Counted from the first letter of the stretch, positions 8,683-17,214 are shown. The stretch is 64,000 nt of DNA from Streptomyces malachitofuscus (GCF_014650055.1 NZ_BMUF01000007.1:62001-126000), one strand, 5' to 3'. A program made the numbers and translations. Notes: a model not told the origin generated them from the sequence alone.

Positions 8683-8807
8683 CAAGGTGTGACCTGAGTC
8701 CCATCCCGGGCGATACCGGCGGCGTACCGCCATGGGCACCGCCGGGCCATCGGTAGGGTGGCCCGGTTGTCATACGCACCGCGCCGCCCGACCACCCCAC
8801 GGAGATC

Positions 8808-10607
8808 GTGACTACCACCGCCAGCTCCGCGTCACACTCGCACCACCTCTCCCCGGCCTTTCCCGGACGTGCCCCCTGGGGTACCGCCGGCAAGCTGCGC
8901 GCCTGGCAGCAGGGGGCGATGGACAAGTACATCCAGGCGCAGCCCCGGGACTTCCTGGCGGTGGCCACGCCCGGCGCCGGTAAGACGACCTTCGCGCTCA
9001 CGCTGGCGTCCTGGCTGCTGCACCACCACGTCGTGCAGCAGGTGACGGTCGTCGCGCCCACCGAGCATCTGAAGAAGCAGTGGGCCGAGGCCGCCGCGCG
9101 GATAGGCATCAAGCTCGACCCCGAGTACAGCGCGGGCCCGCTCGGCAAGGAGTACGACGGGGTCGCCGTGACGTACGCCGGTGTCGGCGTGCGCCCCATG
9201 CTGCACCGCAACCGCGTCGAGCAGCGCAAGACCCTCGTCATCCTCGACGAGATCCACCACGCCGGTGACTCCAAGTCCTGGGGCGAGGCCTGTCTGGAGG
9301 CGTTCGAGCCGGCCACGCGACGGCTCGCGCTGACCGGTACGCCGTTCCGGTCCGACACCAACCCCATCCCCTTCGTGACGTACGAGGAGGGCGACGACGG
9401 CATCCGCCGGTCGTCCGCCGACTACACCTACGGGTACGGCTCCGCGCTCGCGGACGGCGTCGTGCGTCCCGTGATCTTCATGTCGTACAGCGGCAACATG
9501 CGCTGGCGCACCAAGGCCGGTGACGAGATCGCCGCCCGCCTCGGCGAGCCCATGACCAAGGACGCCGTCAGCCAGGCCTGGCGCACCGCACTCGACCCGC
9601 GCGGCGAGTGGATGCCGGCCGTGCTGCGCGCCGCCGACCAACGGCTCACCGAGGTCCGCAAGGCCATCCCGGACGCCGGCGCCCTCGTCATCGCCGCCGA
9701 CCAGGACTCCGCGCGGGCCTACGCCAAGCTGATCCGGGAGATCACCGGCCACAAGGCCACTGTCGTCCTGTCCGACGACGCCGGCGCGTCGAAGCGGATC
9801 GACGACTTCAGCGGCAGTGACGACCGCTGGATGGTCGCCGTCCGCATGGTGTCCGAGGGCGTCGACGTGCCGCGCCTCGCGGTCGGCGTGTACGCCACCA
9901 CCATCTCCACGCCGCTCTTCTTCGCCCAGGCCGTCGGCCGTTTCGTACGGTCCCGGCGGCGCGGCGAGACCGCGTCCGTGTTCCTGCCGACCATCCCGGA
10001 CCTGCTCGGCTTCGCCAACGAGATGGAGCGCGAACGCGACCACGTCCTCGACAAGCCCAAGAAGGAGGGCGAGGAGGACCCGTACGCCGAGTCCGAGAAG
10101 GAGATGGAGGAGGCGAACCGGGAGCAGGACGAGGACACCGGCGAGCAGGACATGCTGCCCTTCGAGGCGCTGGAGTCCGACGCCGTCTTCGACCGGGTCA
10201 TGTACAACGGCGCCGAGTTCGGCATGCAGGCCCACCCAGGCAGCGAGGAGGAGCAGGACTACCTGGGCATCCCGGGACTCCTCGAACCCGACCAGGTGCA
10301 ACTGCTGCTGCAGAAGCGGCAGGCCCGGCAGATCGCGCACAGCCGCAAGAAGCCCGCCGAGGAGGCCGACCTCCTCGAACTGCCCGCCGAGCGGCGGCCG
10401 GTGGTCTCCCACAAGGAGATGATGGAGCTGCGCAAGCGGCTCAACAATCTCGTCGGCGCCTACGTCCACCAGAGCGGCAAGCCGCACGGCGTCATCCACA
10501 CCGAGCTGCGCCGGGTCTGCGGCGGCCCGCCCTCGGCCGAGGCCACGGCGGGACAGCTGCGCCAGCGGATCGAAAAGGTGCAGGAGTGGGCCACGCGCAT
10601 GCGGTGA
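8808..10607 (+). CDS. SF2 DEAD/DEAH-box helicase
   Basis: 599 residues from a GTG start with GGAG just upstream. Motif I is TPGAGKTTFAL (about residue 55), motif II is DEIHH, motif III is LTGTPFR, and motif VI is QAVGRFVRSRR, so both RecA-like domains are complete. The C-terminal third (from about residue 400) is acidic then basic and includes the charged stretch around EKEMEEANREQDEDTGEQ. The protein resembles the UvsW/RadD-like branch of DNA helicases conserved in Streptomyces; the exact role is unknown. A hairpin with 8-bp arms (10782-10803) lies in the 277-base gap downstream. Confidence 0.87.
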   Translation: MTTTASSASHSHHLSPAFPGRAPWGTAGKLRAWQQGAMDKYIQAQPRDFLAVATPGAGKTTFALTLASWLLHHHVVQQVTVVAPTEHLKKQWAEAAARIGIKLDPEYSAGPLGKEYDGVAVTYAGVGVRPMLHRNRVEQRKTLVILDEIHHAGDSKSWGEACLEAFEPATRRLALTGTPFRSDTNPIPFVTYEEGDDGIRRSSADYTYGYGSALADGVVRPVIFMSYSGNMRWRTKAGDEIAARLGEPMTKDAVSQAWRTALDPRGEWMPAVLRAADQRLTEVRKAIPDAGALVIAADQDSARAYAKLIREITGHKATVVLSDDAGASKRIDDFSGSDDRWMVAVRMVSEGVDVPRLAVGVYATTISTPLFFAQAVGRFVRSRRRGETASVFLPTIPDLLGFANEMERERDHVLDKPKKEGEEDPYAESEKEMEEANREQDEDTGEQDMLPFEALESDAVFDRVMYNGAEFGMQAHPGSEEEQDYLGIPGLLEPDQVQLLLQKRQARQIAHSRKKPAEEADLLELPAERRPVVSHKEMMELRKRLNNLVGAYVHQSGKPHGVIHTELRRVCGGPPSAEATAGQLRQRIEKVQEWATRMR

Positions 10608-10781
10608 TCCGGGGTGTGCGTATGGGGACAAACGGAACCACTTCTCGGCGAGAGTGCCCGGATTCTGGACGGAGCCTTCCGCTCACCGAACCGGCTCGCT
10701 ACTGTCCCCGCTACGCACACGCCCCGTGGCAGCGCCGCCGCGGAGCGCAGCCGTGAAGCGACTGTGCCCGGGAGACTGCCG

Positions 10782-10803
10782 GGCCGCCGGCCGATCGGCG
10801 GCC
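10782..10803. terminator. Possible hairpin terminator after the helicase gene
   Basis: GGCCGCCG (10782-10789) pairs perfectly with CGGCGGCC (10796-10803) around a 6-base loop. There is no T-run, and it is 175 bases after the helicase stop, so it could equally be part of the leader of the IclR gene. Confidence 0.35.
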
Positions 10804-10884
10804 TCTGAAGCGCGTGACCGACGGGACTCGGTGACGCATCCGCCGCGAGAAGGCCGCCGACCTCACCACTAAGGAGTGGGCGTC

Positions 10885-11526
10885 GTGACCGCGGAGACCT
10901 CCCAGACGCTCGACAGGGGACTACGTGTCCTCAAACTGCTCGCCGACACGGACCACGGGCTGACCGTCACCGAGCTTTCCCACAAACTGGGCGTCAACCG
11001 GACCGTTGTGTACCGGTTGCTCGCCACGCTGGAACAGCATGCCCTCGTACGCCGTGATCTGGGCGGACGGGCCCGTGTCGGGCTCGGTGTGCTCAGGCTG
11101 GGGCGACAGGTGCACCCGCTGGTGCGGGAGGCGGCGATGCCGGCGCTGCGGTCGCTGGCGGAGGACATCGGCGCGACCGCGCACCTGACGTTGGTGGACG
11201 GGGCGGAGGCGCTGGCCGTGGCCGTGGTGGAGCCGTCCTGGACGGACTACCACGTGGCGTACCGGGCGGGGTTCCGGCATCCGCTGGACCGGGGGGCCGC
11301 GGGCAAGGCGATCCTGTCCGCCCGTCAGCACACGGCCGACGACCCCGGGTACACGCTGACGCACGGGGAACTGGAGGCGGGGGCGTGCGGCGCGGCCGCG
11401 CCGTTGCTGGGGGTGACGGGGGTCGAGGGCAGCGTGGGCGTCGTCATGCTGGCGGACGTCGTACCGGAGCGGGTGGGAACGCGCGTCATGGACGCGGCCA
11501 GAGAGGTAGCCGAAGCCCTCCGCTGA
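10885..11526 (+). CDS. IclR-family transcriptional regulator
   Basis: 213 residues. The N-terminal winged helix (LTVTELSHKLGVNRTVVYRL, about residues 23-42) is followed by the IclR effector domain (GRQVHPLVREAAMPALRSLA onward). The GTG at 10885 is preferred over the in-frame GTG at 10876 because AAGGAG (10871-10876) is well spaced for it and would overlap the earlier start. IclR proteins usually control adjacent catabolic genes in response to small acids, but no catabolic gene is adjacent here. The next 500 bases are repeats, so the target is unclear. Confidence 0.87.
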   Translation: MTAETSQTLDRGLRVLKLLADTDHGLTVTELSHKLGVNRTVVYRLLATLEQHALVRRDLGGRARVGLGVLRLGRQVHPLVREAAMPALRSLAEDIGATAHLTLVDGAEALAVAVVEPSWTDYHVAYRAGFRHPLDRGAAGKAILSARQHTADDPGYTLTHGELEAGACGAAAPLLGVTGVEGSVGVVMLADVVPERVGTRVMDAAREVAEALR

Positions 11527-12021
11527 CCCCCGCACCCACAACCCCGCCCGGCCGCGGGCAGTCGTGCCGCAGCCGTCCCGCGGCCAGCCACCGCAGCAAC
11601 CCCGCCCGGCCGCGGGCCGCCGCCGCCCATCGCGTGCCGCCGCAGCGACCCCGCCCCGCCGCGATCCGCGGGCAGTCGCCGCCCATCGCGTGCCGCCGCC
11701 GCGGCGACCCCGCCCAGCAGCCGCTCTCCGCGGGCAGTCGTGCCGCAGGGCGGCACGGGTGGGCGCGACGGCACCCCGCGGGCTCCGGGCTGCGCCACCT
11801 CCCCCCGGGTCCATCAGCACCGGTGCGCTGCTCGGCCGGGGGTGGGTGTCGCTCGCCGGCGCTTGCCGGGTGCCGCTGCGCCCACCCGTGCCGCCCTGGG
11901 GGTACCTCCCAGGCCTTTAAGGCACTGGGGGAGGCACGACTGCCCGCGGCTGCGGCGTGTGCTGCCCGCGGCTACGGCTGCGGTGAGGGGGGCGCGGCAC
12001 GGCTGCCCGTAGCTGCGGCAG
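11527..12021. repeat. Repeat island A (GC-rich degenerate direct repeats around a long inverted-repeat element)
   Basis: No gene is supported here. From 11540 to 11725 degenerate direct repeats carry variants of CCGCCCATCGCGTGCCGCC and GGGCAGTCGTGCCG. From 11730 to 11947 lies a long inverted-repeat element, followed by a tail with further GCCCGCGGCTGCGG-type copies. The same modules recur at 18407-18884 and, in part, at 27660-27790. Reading frames through it in all directions are long only because of the base composition. Confidence 0.8.
11730..11947. repeat. Inverted-repeat element, copy A
   Basis: Ends are a perfect 15-bp inverted repeat: GCGGGCAGTCGTGCC (11730-11744) and GGCACGACTGCCCGC (11933-11947). 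A second, perfect 20-bp pair lies inside (11747-11766 with 11878-11897). The centre also pairs (GGCACCC with GGGTGCC), so the whole 218 bp can form one long hairpin. The right arm carries an extra small palindrome (about 11898-11932, CTGGGGG...CCTTTAAGG...) that copy B lacks. No open reading frame for a transposase is present. Structure resembles a MITE or REP-type element. Confidence 0.75.
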
Positions 12022-12035
12022 GTTAGATTGGCACC

Positions 12036-12827
12036 GTGTTCTCTCGCCTCACGCGTCCCCAGAAGGTCGCCGCCCTCGCCGCCCCCGTCGTGGCCCTCCT
12101 CGCCACCGCCGGCTTCGCGCCGCTGCCCTTCTCCGTGGCGCAGCCCGGGATGACCGCGGACGTCCTCGGTGAGAACAAGGGGGAGCAGGTCATCACCATC
12201 TCCGGCGCACCCGTGCGGGAGACCACCGGGCAGCTGCGGATGACCACTATCGAGGCGACCTCCCCGGACACCCGCGTCGACCTCCCGGACGTGATCGACA
12301 GCTGGTTCAGCACCGACCAGGCGGTCATGCCCCGCGACTCGGTCTACCCCAGCGGCGACAGCGTCGAGGAGATCGAGCAGTTCAACCGGAAGCAGATGAA
12401 GGAGTCCCAGGACGAGGCGACCCGGGCCGCGCTGAACCACCTGAACCTCGAGGACGAGGACATCGACGTCACCCTGAGGCTCGCCGACGTCGGCGGCCCC
12501 AGCGCCGGCCTGCTGTTCTCCCTCGGCATCGTCGACAAGCTGAACGGCGACGGCAGCGGCGGCGACCTCACCGGCGGCCGGGTCGTCGCCGGCACCGGCA
12601 CCATCGACGAGGACGGCACCGTCGGCCCCGTAGGCGGCGTCCCCCTGAAGACGCAGGCGGCCAAGCGGGACGGCGCCACCGTCTTCCTGGTGCCGAAGGC
12701 CGAGTGCGCCGACGCCAAGGCGGAACTCCCCGAGGGTCTGCGCCTCATCCCGGTCACCACCCTCAAGGGCGCCGTCGACGCCCTGATTTCCCTGGAGCAG
12801 GGCACCGGCAAGGTCCCCAGCTGCTAG
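12036..12827 (+). CDS. Membrane-anchored Lon-type (S16) serine protease without PDZ domain
   Basis: 263 residues. An N-terminal hydrophobic segment (about residues 11-30) exports or anchors the protein. The C-terminal part is a Lon proteolytic domain with the catalytic pair S156 (GGPSAGLLFSLGI) and K205 (PLKTQAAK). Secreted YlbL-type relatives carry a PDZ domain between anchor and protease; here the spacer (about residues 40-120) shows no PDZ signature. TAGATT (12024-12029) lies six bases before the GTG, so the message may be leaderless, with its promoter at the very end of the repeat island. The gene converges on the ABC importer with a gap of only 10 bases. Confidence 0.85.
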   Translation: MFSRLTRPQKVAALAAPVVALLATAGFAPLPFSVAQPGMTADVLGENKGEQVITISGAPVRETTGQLRMTTIEATSPDTRVDLPDVIDSWFSTDQAVMPRDSVYPSGDSVEEIEQFNRKQMKESQDEATRAALNHLNLEDEDIDVTLRLADVGGPSAGLLFSLGIVDKLNGDGSGGDLTGGRVVAGTGTIDEDGTVGPVGGVPLKTQAAKRDGATVFLVPKAECADAKAELPEGLRLIPVTTLKGAVDALISLEQGTGKVPSC

Positions 12828-12837
12828 CCGCCGCCCG

Positions 12838-13842
12838 CTAGCCCTCCTTGACGAAGCCTTCCTCCACCATCCAGTCCAGCGCCACCTGGTGCGGGTCCTC
12901 CCCGTCGACGTCCACCTTGGCGTTCAGGGTCTGCGCCACGTTGTTGTCCAGCTTCTCCGTGACCGGGGCGAGGACGTCGGCGATGGCCGGCCACTCCTCG
13001 AAGGTGTCGGTGTTGACCGTGGGCGCCGCGTTGTAGTTGGGGAAAAACCTCTTGTCGTCCTCCATGACCAAGAGGTTCATGGACTTGATGCGCCCGTCGG
13101 TGGTGAACACCTCGCCGTAGGTGCAGGCGCCCTCGGCCGTCTGGGTGTAGATGATCCCGGTGTCCATCTGCGTGACGTTGCCCGCCGGGATGTCCATGCC
13201 GTACGCCTCCTCCATGCCCGGCAGCCCGTCCGCGCGGTTGGCGAACTCGCCCTCCACGCACAGCGTCACCGCACCCGGGTCGGTCCTCGCCAGCTCGGCC
13301 ACCTCGGAGAGGGTCCGCGTGCCGTACCTCTCGAAGTTGGCCTGGTTCATGGCCAGGGCGTAGGTGTTGTTCAGCTCCGAGGGCTCCAGCCAGGTCACCC
13401 CGTTCTTCGCGTCCGCCTCCCGCACCGCCAGCCACTGCTCGCGCGGGTCGGGGATCGGCTTGCTGTTGCCCTGGTAGGTGATCCAGGCCGTGCCCGTGTA
13501 CTCGAAACCGGCGTCCGCCTCGCCCTTGACGACGGCCTCCCGGGAGCCGACCGAGCCCTGGATGCCGGTCCGGTCGACGACCTCCGCGCCCGCCGCCTGG
13601 AAGGCGATGCCCATGATCGCCCCGAGGATCAGCTGCTCGGTGAACTCCTTGGAGGTCACGGTGAGTTTCGCGCCCTCCAGGGGCCTGCCCTGCCCGATCG
13701 AGCCAGGCTCGACGTCGTCGACCATGGGGGACCCGCTGGTCAGGCCGCAGCCCGAGGCGAGCACGAGCAGGGCGGCGACGGCCGGGAAGAGGCGGACACG
13801 TCTCACCGCCCCGGCATGTCTCACGACTCCGACCCCTCTCAT
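12838..13842 (-). CDS. Substrate-binding lipoprotein of quaternary-amine ABC importer
   Basis: 334 residues. A signal peptide ends in the lipobox LASGC (about residue 30), so the protein is anchored on the outer face of the membrane. The OpuAC-type fold is recognisable from LTVTSKEFTEQLILGAIM and the two-lobed pattern with GDADAGFEYTGTAW-like and TYGEVFTTDGRI segments. Such proteins bind glycine betaine, choline, carnitine or related compatible solutes. The ATG at 13842 overlaps the stop of the preceding permease (ATGA); a downstream GTG is possible. It is the last gene of a four-gene operon. Confidence 0.88.
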   Translation of the reverse strand: MRGVGVVRHAGAVRRVRLFPAVAALLVLASGCGLTSGSPMVDDVEPGSIGQGRPLEGAKLTVTSKEFTEQLILGAIMGIAFQAAGAEVVDRTGIQGSVGSREAVVKGEADAGFEYTGTAWITYQGNSKPIPDPREQWLAVREADAKNGVTWLEPSELNNTYALAMNQANFERYGTRTLSEVAELARTDPGAVTLCVEGEFANRADGLPGMEEAYGMDIPAGNVTQMDTGIIYTQTAEGACTYGEVFTTDGRIKSMNLLVMEDDKRFFPNYNAAPTVNTDTFEEWPAIADVLAPVTEKLDNNVAQTLNAKVDVDGEDPHQVALDWMVEEGFVKEG

Positions 13843-14714
13843 GGCCCCGCCTCCAGACCCCGCGGCCGCAGCAGCAGTTCCGCCAGGGAGGCCAGCCAGT
13901 CCACCAGCAGGGCGAGCGCCACGGTGAGGATCGAGCCCACCATCAGCACCGGCATCCGCTGGCTGGTGATCCCGGTGGTGATCAGCACCCCCAGACCGCC
14001 GCCCCCGCCGAAGGTCGCGAGCGTCGCCGTGCCGACGTTCAGGACGAGCGCGGTCCGCACCCCGGCCAGGATCAGGGGGACGGCGAGGGGCAGCTCCACC
14101 CGGGTGAGCACCCCCAGCGGGGACATGCCGATGCCGCGCGCCGCCTCCAGCAGGGTCGGGTCGTTGGCCCGCAGACCGGCGATGGTGTTGGACAGCACCG
14201 GCAGTACGGCGTAGGCGATGATGCCGATCAGCGCGGCCTTGCGGCCGATGCCCAGCCAGATCACCAGCAGCGCCAGCAGACCGATAGCCGGGGTGGCCTG
14301 CCCCATGTTGGCGAACGCCATCGCGGCCGGGGTGGCCCGGCGGAACATGCGCCGGGTCAGCAGGATGCCCAGCGGGATCGCGATGATCAGCACGAAGAAC
14401 GTGGAGATCGCGGTGAGCTCGATGTGCTGCCACAGCGCCTTGGACACCTGACCGTCCGACAGCGCGTTCCGGGTGAGCGCGTCGAGCTCCGCCTGCTCGA
14501 ACCACAGCCAGGTCGCGAGCAGTACGGCGATCAGCACCACCGGCAGGAAGGTCAGCTTCTGCCAGGTCACCCGGGGGCGCCGAGCGGCCGCCGGCGGGGG
14601 AGCGTCCTGCGTCTCGTCGGGCTGCCCGCCGCCGTCGTCCCGGAAGACCAGCCCTCTCACCTCGTGCTCGCCCTCGGGCCGCCCCCTGGAAGCGCCGGAA
14701 GTGGAGCTCCTCAC
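13839..14714 (-). CDS. Permease of quaternary-amine ABC importer (longer copy)
   Basis: 291 residues. A polar N-terminal tail of about 55 residues precedes a hydrophobic core with a BPD-type permease domain; the EAA loop reads EAARGIGMSPLGVLTRVELP. GQATPAIGLLALLVIWLGIG is typical of OpuCB/ProW-like permeases. The GTG at 14714 overlaps the ATPase stop by four bases; a GTG about 20 codons further in is an alternative. It pairs with the second permease of this operon to form the heterodimeric membrane channel. Confidence 0.87.
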   Translation of the reverse strand: MRSSTSGASRGRPEGEHEVRGLVFRDDGGGQPDETQDAPPPAAARRPRVTWQKLTFLPVVLIAVLLATWLWFEQAELDALTRNALSDGQVSKALWQHIELTAISTFFVLIIAIPLGILLTRRMFRRATPAAMAFANMGQATPAIGLLALLVIWLGIGRKAALIGIIAYAVLPVLSNTIAGLRANDPTLLEAARGIGMSPLGVLTRVELPLAVPLILAGVRTALVLNVGTATLATFGGGGGLGVLITTGITSQRMPVLMVGSILTVALALLVDWLASLAELLLRPRGLEAGP

Positions 14715-15994
14715 GCCTTCGCCTCCCCGCCGAAGCCCTCCTGCTCCGCGTGGGTCTGCGCGGCCCGCTGCTCCTGGAGGTCGTGCTGGGCGTCCATCGC
14801 CTCGAGACGGTCGGCCTCCAGCAGCTCGTGCACGGAGTTCATCAGCGTCTCCACGTCGACGACGCCCTCGTACGCGCCGCGCCGCCCGGTGACCGGGACG
14901 CGGCCGGTGTTGTCGGTGAGGACGGCCTCCAGTGCGTCCCGCAGGGTCGCGTCCTGGGTCACCGTGTCGTGCACCAGGGCGCCCGCGCGGGCCAGCGAGC
15001 CCTTGGCGCGCATCATGTCGCCGCGCCGCAGCCACTTGTAGGGGCGGCCCCGCTTGTCCAGCACCAGCACCTCGTTGATGCCGCCGGAGCGGAGCTTGGT
15101 GAAGATCTCCTGGAGCGGGTCGTCGACGCTCACCGTCGGATAGTCGGTGATCCCCACGTCCCGCACCCGGGTGAGGTTGAGCCGCTTCAGGGCCGCCCCG
15201 GCGCCCACGAAACCCGACACGAAGTCGTCCGCGGGGTTGGTGAGGATCGCCTCCGGGGTGTCGAACTGCGCGATGTGGGAGCGTTCGCGCAGCACCGCGA
15301 TCCGGTCGCCGATCTTGATGGCCTCGTCGAAGTCGTGGGTGACGAAGACGATCGTCTTGTGCAGCTCCCGCTGAAGGCGGATCAGCTCGTCCTGGAGGTG
15401 GTCCCGGGTGATCGGGTCCACCGCGCCGAACGGCTCGTCCATGAGCAGCACCGGCGGATCCGCCGCCAGCGCCCGCGCCACGCCCACCCGCTGCTGCTGG
15501 CCGCCGGAGAGCTGACGCGGATAGCGGCCGTGGAACTCGCCGGGGTCGAGGCCGACCAGGTCCAGCATCTCCTCCACCCGCGCCCGCACCCGGGCCGCCG
15601 GCCAGCGCAGCATCTTCGGCACCAGCGCGATGTTCTGCGCCACCGTCATGTGCGGGAACAGCCCGCTCGCCTGGATCGCGTACCCGATCTTGCGGCGCAG
15701 CCGGACCGGGTCCATGTCGGTGACGTCCTCGCCGCCGATGCGGATACGGCCGGCGGTCGGCTCGATCAACCGGTTGATCATCTTCAGGAGGGTGGACTTC
15801 CCGCAGCCCGAGGGGCCGACGAGGATCACCGTCTCGCCCTCCCTGATGTCCATGGTGACGTTGTCGACGGCCGGCAGCGCACCGCCCGGGTACCGCTTGG
15901 TCAGCCCCTCCAGCTCGATGGTCGCCCCGACCGAACGGGGCTCCGTCCCGGACGGATCCGGACCGGGCGCGGAATCGGCGACGGAACTAGGCAC
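14711..15994 (-). CDS. ATPase with tandem CBS domains of quaternary-amine ABC importer
   Basis: 427 residues. The ABC ATPase has Walker A GPSGCGKST, Q-loop IQASGLFPHMT, signature LSGGQQQR, Walker B VLLMDEPFGAVD, and H-loop VTHDFDEA. From about residue 255 a CBS-domain pair follows (SVDDPLQEIFTKLRSGGINE and LRDALEAVLTDNTGRVPVTG), as in OpuA/OpuC ATPases where CBS domains sense ionic strength or c-di-AMP. The C-terminal tail is charged. The GTG start overlaps the stop of the first permease by 8 bases. Confidence 0.9.
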   Translation of the reverse strand: MPSSVADSAPGPDPSGTEPRSVGATIELEGLTKRYPGGALPAVDNVTMDIREGETVILVGPSGCGKSTLLKMINRLIEPTAGRIRIGGEDVTDMDPVRLRRKIGYAIQASGLFPHMTVAQNIALVPKMLRWPAARVRARVEEMLDLVGLDPGEFHGRYPRQLSGGQQQRVGVARALAADPPVLLMDEPFGAVDPITRDHLQDELIRLQRELHKTIVFVTHDFDEAIKIGDRIAVLRERSHIAQFDTPEAILTNPADDFVSGFVGAGAALKRLNLTRVRDVGITDYPTVSVDDPLQEIFTKLRSGGINEVLVLDKRGRPYKWLRRGDMMRAKGSLARAGALVHDTVTQDATLRDALEAVLTDNTGRVPVTGRRGAYEGVVDVETLMNSVHELLEADRLEAMDAQHDLQEQRAAQTHAEQEGFGGEAKA

Positions 15995-16634
15995 GGATCC
16001 CCCTGGGAATGGTCAGCCGCCCGATCAGGACGTACGCGGCGTCGAACAGCAGGGCGAGGACGATGATCCCGAGGGTGCCCGCGAGCACCTGGTTCAGCGC
16101 GTTCTTGCTGCCCAGCGAGGCGATCCCGCGGAAGATCAGGTTGCCCAGGCCCGGGCCGGAGGCGTACGCGGCGATGGCGGCGATGCCCATCAGCATCTGC
16201 GTGGAGACCCGGATCCCGGTCAGGATCGGCGGCCAGGCCAGCGGCAGCTCCACCCGCGCCAGCCGGGCCGGGCGGGACATGCCGATGCCCTTGGCCGCGT
16301 CCACCAGCGACGGATCGACCCCGCGCAGGCCCACGATCGCGTTCCGCACGATCGGCAGCAGCCCGTACAGCGTCAGTGCGATCACCGTCGGTGGCACGCC
16401 GAGCCCCACGATCGGGATCAGCAGACCGATCATGGCCAGCGCCGGGATGGTCAGGAGTGTGGCGGTCGCGGTCGTGGCGAGGTTGCCCGCCCACTCACTG
16501 CGGTAGGTGACCACCCCGATCAGCACACCGAGCACGGTCGCCACCACCATGCACTGGAAGACGACGCTGGCGTGCTGGTAGGCGTCGATGAGCAGTTGCT
16601 GGTGCCGGCTCTCCAGGTACTCCCAGAAGTTCAC
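15987..16634 (-). CDS. Permease of quaternary-amine ABC importer (first gene of operon)
   Basis: 215 residues with about five or six membrane helices and a BPD permease domain; the EAA loop reads DAAKGIGMSRPARLARVELP. It is the promoter-proximal gene of the minus-strand importer operon (permease, ATPase, permease, binding protein). The GTG start at 16634 lies only 30 bases from the end of the Lrp gene, which runs in the same direction, so the regulator and importer could share a transcript. Confidence 0.87.
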   Translation of the reverse strand: MNFWEYLESRHQQLLIDAYQHASVVFQCMVVATVLGVLIGVVTYRSEWAGNLATTATATLLTIPALAMIGLLIPIVGLGVPPTVIALTLYGLLPIVRNAIVGLRGVDPSLVDAAKGIGMSRPARLARVELPLAWPPILTGIRVSTQMLMGIAAIAAYASGPGLGNLIFRGIASLGSKNALNQVLAGTLGIIVLALLFDAAYVLIGRLTIPRGIRA

Positions 16635-16664
16635 ACGTGCTCACCCCAGCTCGGCCAGGTCGGG

Positions 16665-17135
16665 TCACTCGCCGAGCGCTGCCTGCTCCACCAGCGGGAT
16701 GATCCGCAGCGGAACGGGATTCTCCATCACGATCGCCGTGGAGGCCCGGACGATGCCATCAAAACCGACGACGCGGTCGATCACCCGTTGAAGATCGGCG
16801 TTGGAGCGTGCCACCAGCCGGCACATCATGTCCCCGGTGCCGGTGGTGGTGTGCAGCTCCAGCACCTCCGGCACGGTCGCCAAGTGGGCCCGTACGTCCG
16901 CCCCTTGACCCTGCCGGATCTGCAGTGTGGCGAACGCCGTGACCGGGTATCCGAGGGCCGCCGGATCCACCTCGGGGCCGAATCCGCGGATGACTCCGTT
17001 CGACTGAAGCCGGTCCAGCCGGGCCTGCACGGTTCCGCGCGCCACGCCCAGCCGCCGGGACATCTCCAGCACCCCGATGCGCGGCTCCCGCGCCAGCAGC
17101 ACGATGATCCGGCCGTCCAGATGATCGATCGCCAT
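16665..17135 (-). CDS. Lrp/AsnC-family regulator divergent from hppD
   Basis: 156 residues: N-terminal helix-turn-helix (VLEMSRRLGVARGTVQARLD, about residues 20-39) and a C-terminal RAM/AsnC ligand-binding domain (VTAFATLQIRQG onward; TGTGDMMCRL). The ATG at 17135 is chosen for its GGGAGGA seven bases upstream; an in-frame ATG 17 bases before it has none. It is divergent from the 4-hydroxyphenylpyruvate dioxygenase gene, and three copies of an 8-base motif lie in the gap, so it probably controls tyrosine catabolism. HpdR-type Lrp regulators of hpd genes are known in actinobacteria. Confidence 0.85.
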   Translation of the reverse strand: MAIDHLDGRIIVLLAREPRIGVLEMSRRLGVARGTVQARLDRLQSNGVIRGFGPEVDPAALGYPVTAFATLQIRQGQGADVRAHLATVPEVLELHTTTGTGDMMCRLVARSNADLQRVIDRVVGFDGIVRASTAIVMENPVPLRIIPLVEQAALGE

Positions 17136-17157
17136 ACCGTCCTCCCGGATGGTCATC

Positions 17158-17214
17158 CTGTACAGAAAGCCCGCGTCCGTGGGCATCCGACTGAACAGAT
17201 TGCCCAGTGAACAG
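17158..17214. promoter_or_regulatory. Candidate Lrp-family operator sites between regulator and hppD
   Basis: Three related 8-mers occur in the divergent gap: CTGTACAG (17158-17165, a perfect palindrome), CTGAACAG (17191-17198), and GTGAACAG (17207-17214). Spacings are 33 and 16 bp. Phased arrays of this kind are typical for octameric Lrp proteins. The assignment to the adjacent regulator is an inference. Confidence 0.5.

Noticed and set aside
8683..10607. Toxin-antitoxin pair plus helicase as a defence island
   Set aside because: The helicase is a conserved chromosomal gene with its own promoter gap; there is no nuclease, methylase or other defence gene next to it.
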